NCBI GenBank assembly: GCA_041477815.1
Contig: JBGOUV010000360.1
Coordinates: 1 to 7,319 of the forward strand
Reading direction: 5' to 3'
DNA: 7,319 bases
Origin: JBGOUV01 sp041477815
GTDB lineage: Bacteria > Acidobacteriota > Terriglobia > Bryobacterales > JACQDG01
In this document: positions 6,193 through 7,319 of the stretch, piece after piece
How the letters are laid out: every line of letters begins with the position of its first letter
Numbering within the stretch: position 1 is the stretch's first letter
Notes under the pieces: generated by a model
Told to the model about the DNA's origin: nothing
Seen by the model: the letters and a program-made list of their open reading frames with translations, nothing else
Databases searched by the model: none
Translations under genes and position numbers: made by a program

Positions 6193-7319
6193 GCGTGCAT
6201 TTTATCCAGGCCAGGCGGCGCTCGATGAGGCCGAGGACGTAGTCGATGGCCCGCGTCACCACCAGGATGAGGGCCACCGCGTACAGGAAGGTCATGGCCA
6301 GGAAGCGGGACCAGTGCTCGTAGGTAGCTCCAGTATGCACCAACTGCAGGAAGCTGGGCAGGACGAGCAGGCCGCCGGCCAGCATCAGGACGCCGGGCGC
6401 GGCCCAGAACCAGAGGCTCTCCAGAGCGCGGCGGACGCGGCCCTCCCAGGGCAAGGGAGTGCTGCCCGAGCTGACTGTCAGGTGGCCCATGCGGCTGGTG
6501 ACATAGCTGGCGGCGAACATCAGGACGGCGCTGGTCCCAGCCAAGTGGCTTACCGCGAAGCGATAGATCATCCACTCGGCCACGGAGCGGTTCACCAGGT
6601 AGTAGTGGGCCGGGAAGACCATGAGGGCCACCGCGGCGAGCAGCGCCACCGCACCGAGCAGCGCCAGAGGCCGCGAAGGCCGGTACAAGAAGGAGGCCTC
6701 CAGGATGACTCGCAGGAAGCGCCACCCGTCATGCAGAACGCTGAGCTTCGACCTGCCCTGGCGCTCGTGGTAGGGCATGTCGATCTCGGCCACCCGCACC
6801 TCGCCGCCGAGCACGGCTTGGGCGCTCATGGCCGGGGTGAAGTGAAGCCCATCGGGCAGGGGGAACAGCTTCTCCAACACGGTGCGGCGCACCACGCGCA
6901 TGCCGCTGGCCGCATCGCGCACGGGCTCGGAGGAGAGCACCCGCAGCAGATTGGCGAAGAACGTGTTGCCCACGCGCCGGAGCAACGGCATCTTGCTGTC
7001 CGGATTCATGCGGCAGCCGAGAGCAACGTCGGCGTGCTGGGTTTCCAGGGTGGTGCACAGGTTGGCAAAGAAGTTAGGGTCGCAGGTGCCATCGGCGTCG
7101 AGGAAACCGAGCACCTCAGCGTCCGACTGACGCCACGCCTCTTTGATCGCCGCCCCATAGCCCCGGTTCTCGGTGAACGCGATCAGGTTGACCAGGTTCC
7201 GGTATTGGCCAGCCAGTTCCACCGTGCGGTCGGTCGAGCCGTCGCTGACCACAGTAACGTCGACTTCGGTAATAGGCGAGTTGCGGATGATGTTGTCGCG
7301 AGCGTCCAGCGACCGGGCG
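6185..7319 (-). CDS. GT2 polyprenyl-phosphate glycosyltransferase-like membrane protein (5' end outside window)
   Basis: This is a GT-A fold, family 2 glycosyltransferase of the dolichyl/undecaprenyl-phosphate sugar transferase type (DPM1/GtrB-like), which loads a sugar from a nucleotide sugar onto a polyprenyl phosphate at the inner face of the membrane. The frame is open to the window edge, giving 377 visible codons; residues just inside the edge (LDARDNIIRNSP) look like the normal N-terminal region, so roughly 20-40 residues are probably missing. Counting from the internal GTG at 7252, VVSDGSTDRT (1-10) binds the nucleotide, LDADGT (51-56) is the DXD metal site, VRDAASGMRVVRR (111-123) is the family's R-D-x-x-S-G motif, and YHERQGRSKLS (161-171) is the SKL loop. 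Four membrane segments follow (about 193-213, 230-250, 282-302, 317-340). The TGA stop overlaps the methyltransferase start. The sugar cannot be read from sequence. A promoter for this operon is not in view. Confidence 0.88.
   Translation of the reverse strand, partial: ARSLDARDNIIRNSPITEVDVTVVSDGSTDRTVELAGQYRNLVNLIAFTENRGYGAAIKEAWRQSDAEVLGFLDADGTCDPNFFANLCTTLETQHADVALGCRMNPDSKMPLLRRVGNTFFANLLRVLSSEPVRDAASGMRVVRRTVLEKLFPLPDGLHFTPAMSAQAVLGGEVRVAEIDMPYHERQGRSKLSVLHDGWRFLRVILEASFLYRPSRPLALLGAVALLAAVALMVFPAHYYLVNRSVAEWMIYRFAVSHLAGTSAVLMFAASYVTSRMGHLTVSSGSTPLPWEGRVRRALESLWFWAAPGVLMLAGGLLVLPSFLQLVHTGATYEHWSRFLAMTFLYAVALILVVTRAIDYVLGLIERRLAWIKCTHV

Noticed and set aside
7250..7252. GTG at 7252 as the real start of the GT2 gene
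   Set aside because: It lies immediately before the DGSTD motif, in the middle of the first beta strand; the frame remains open and family-like to the window edge.

Overview
The window is a GC-rich, densely coded stretch of bacterial DNA with very short intergenic gaps. Several family-level traits together suggest Acidobacteriota, probably of the Bryobacterales/Solibacter type: a PQQ dehydrogenase paired with a diheme cytochrome of the Planctomycete/Verrucomicrobium/Acidobacterium style, a secreted CehA/McbA-like metallohydrolase, and a piece of a carboxypeptidase-regulatory-like protein. This placement is inference; no rRNA or marker gene is present. I see no tRNA, rRNA, CRISPR array, prophage or intact insertion sequence.

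Left part (1-2418). A minus-strand pair encodes a periplasmic diheme cytochrome c (2418-1603) and a PQQ-dependent alcohol dehydrogenase-like protein (1606-74). They are joined by an ATGA start/stop overlap and look like an enzyme plus its electron acceptor. The dehydrogenase carries the Asp-X-Asp signature associated with lanthanide use, but lacks the usual vicinal cysteine pair and has Asp in place of a metal-binding Glu. Its last 15 residues do not fit the family. On the opposite strand, the first ~139 bases read as part of a carboxypeptidase-regulatory-like domain that also stops matching its family at the same place. The simplest reading is a tail-to-tail junction near 122-139 that removed the 3' ends of both genes, by a genomic rearrangement or an assembly chimera.

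Middle (2419-3965). Only 32 bp separate the cytochrome start from a divergent plus-strand gene for a secreted CehA/McbA-like metallohydrolase. That gap holds overlapping -10-like hexamers on both strands, a possible bidirectional promoter.

Right part (3969-7319). A second minus-strand operon faces the hydrolase gene tail to tail with a 3-bp gap. In transcription order it encodes a GT2 polyprenyl-phosphate glycosyltransferase-like protein with membrane segments (5' end outside the window), a class I SAM methyltransferase, and a GT39/ArnT-like integral membrane glycosyltransferase. Adjacent genes overlap by 8 and 20 bp. A GT2 that loads a sugar onto a lipid carrier next to a GT39-type enzyme that uses lipid-linked sugars suggests a small surface or protein glycosylation module; the acceptor is unknown.
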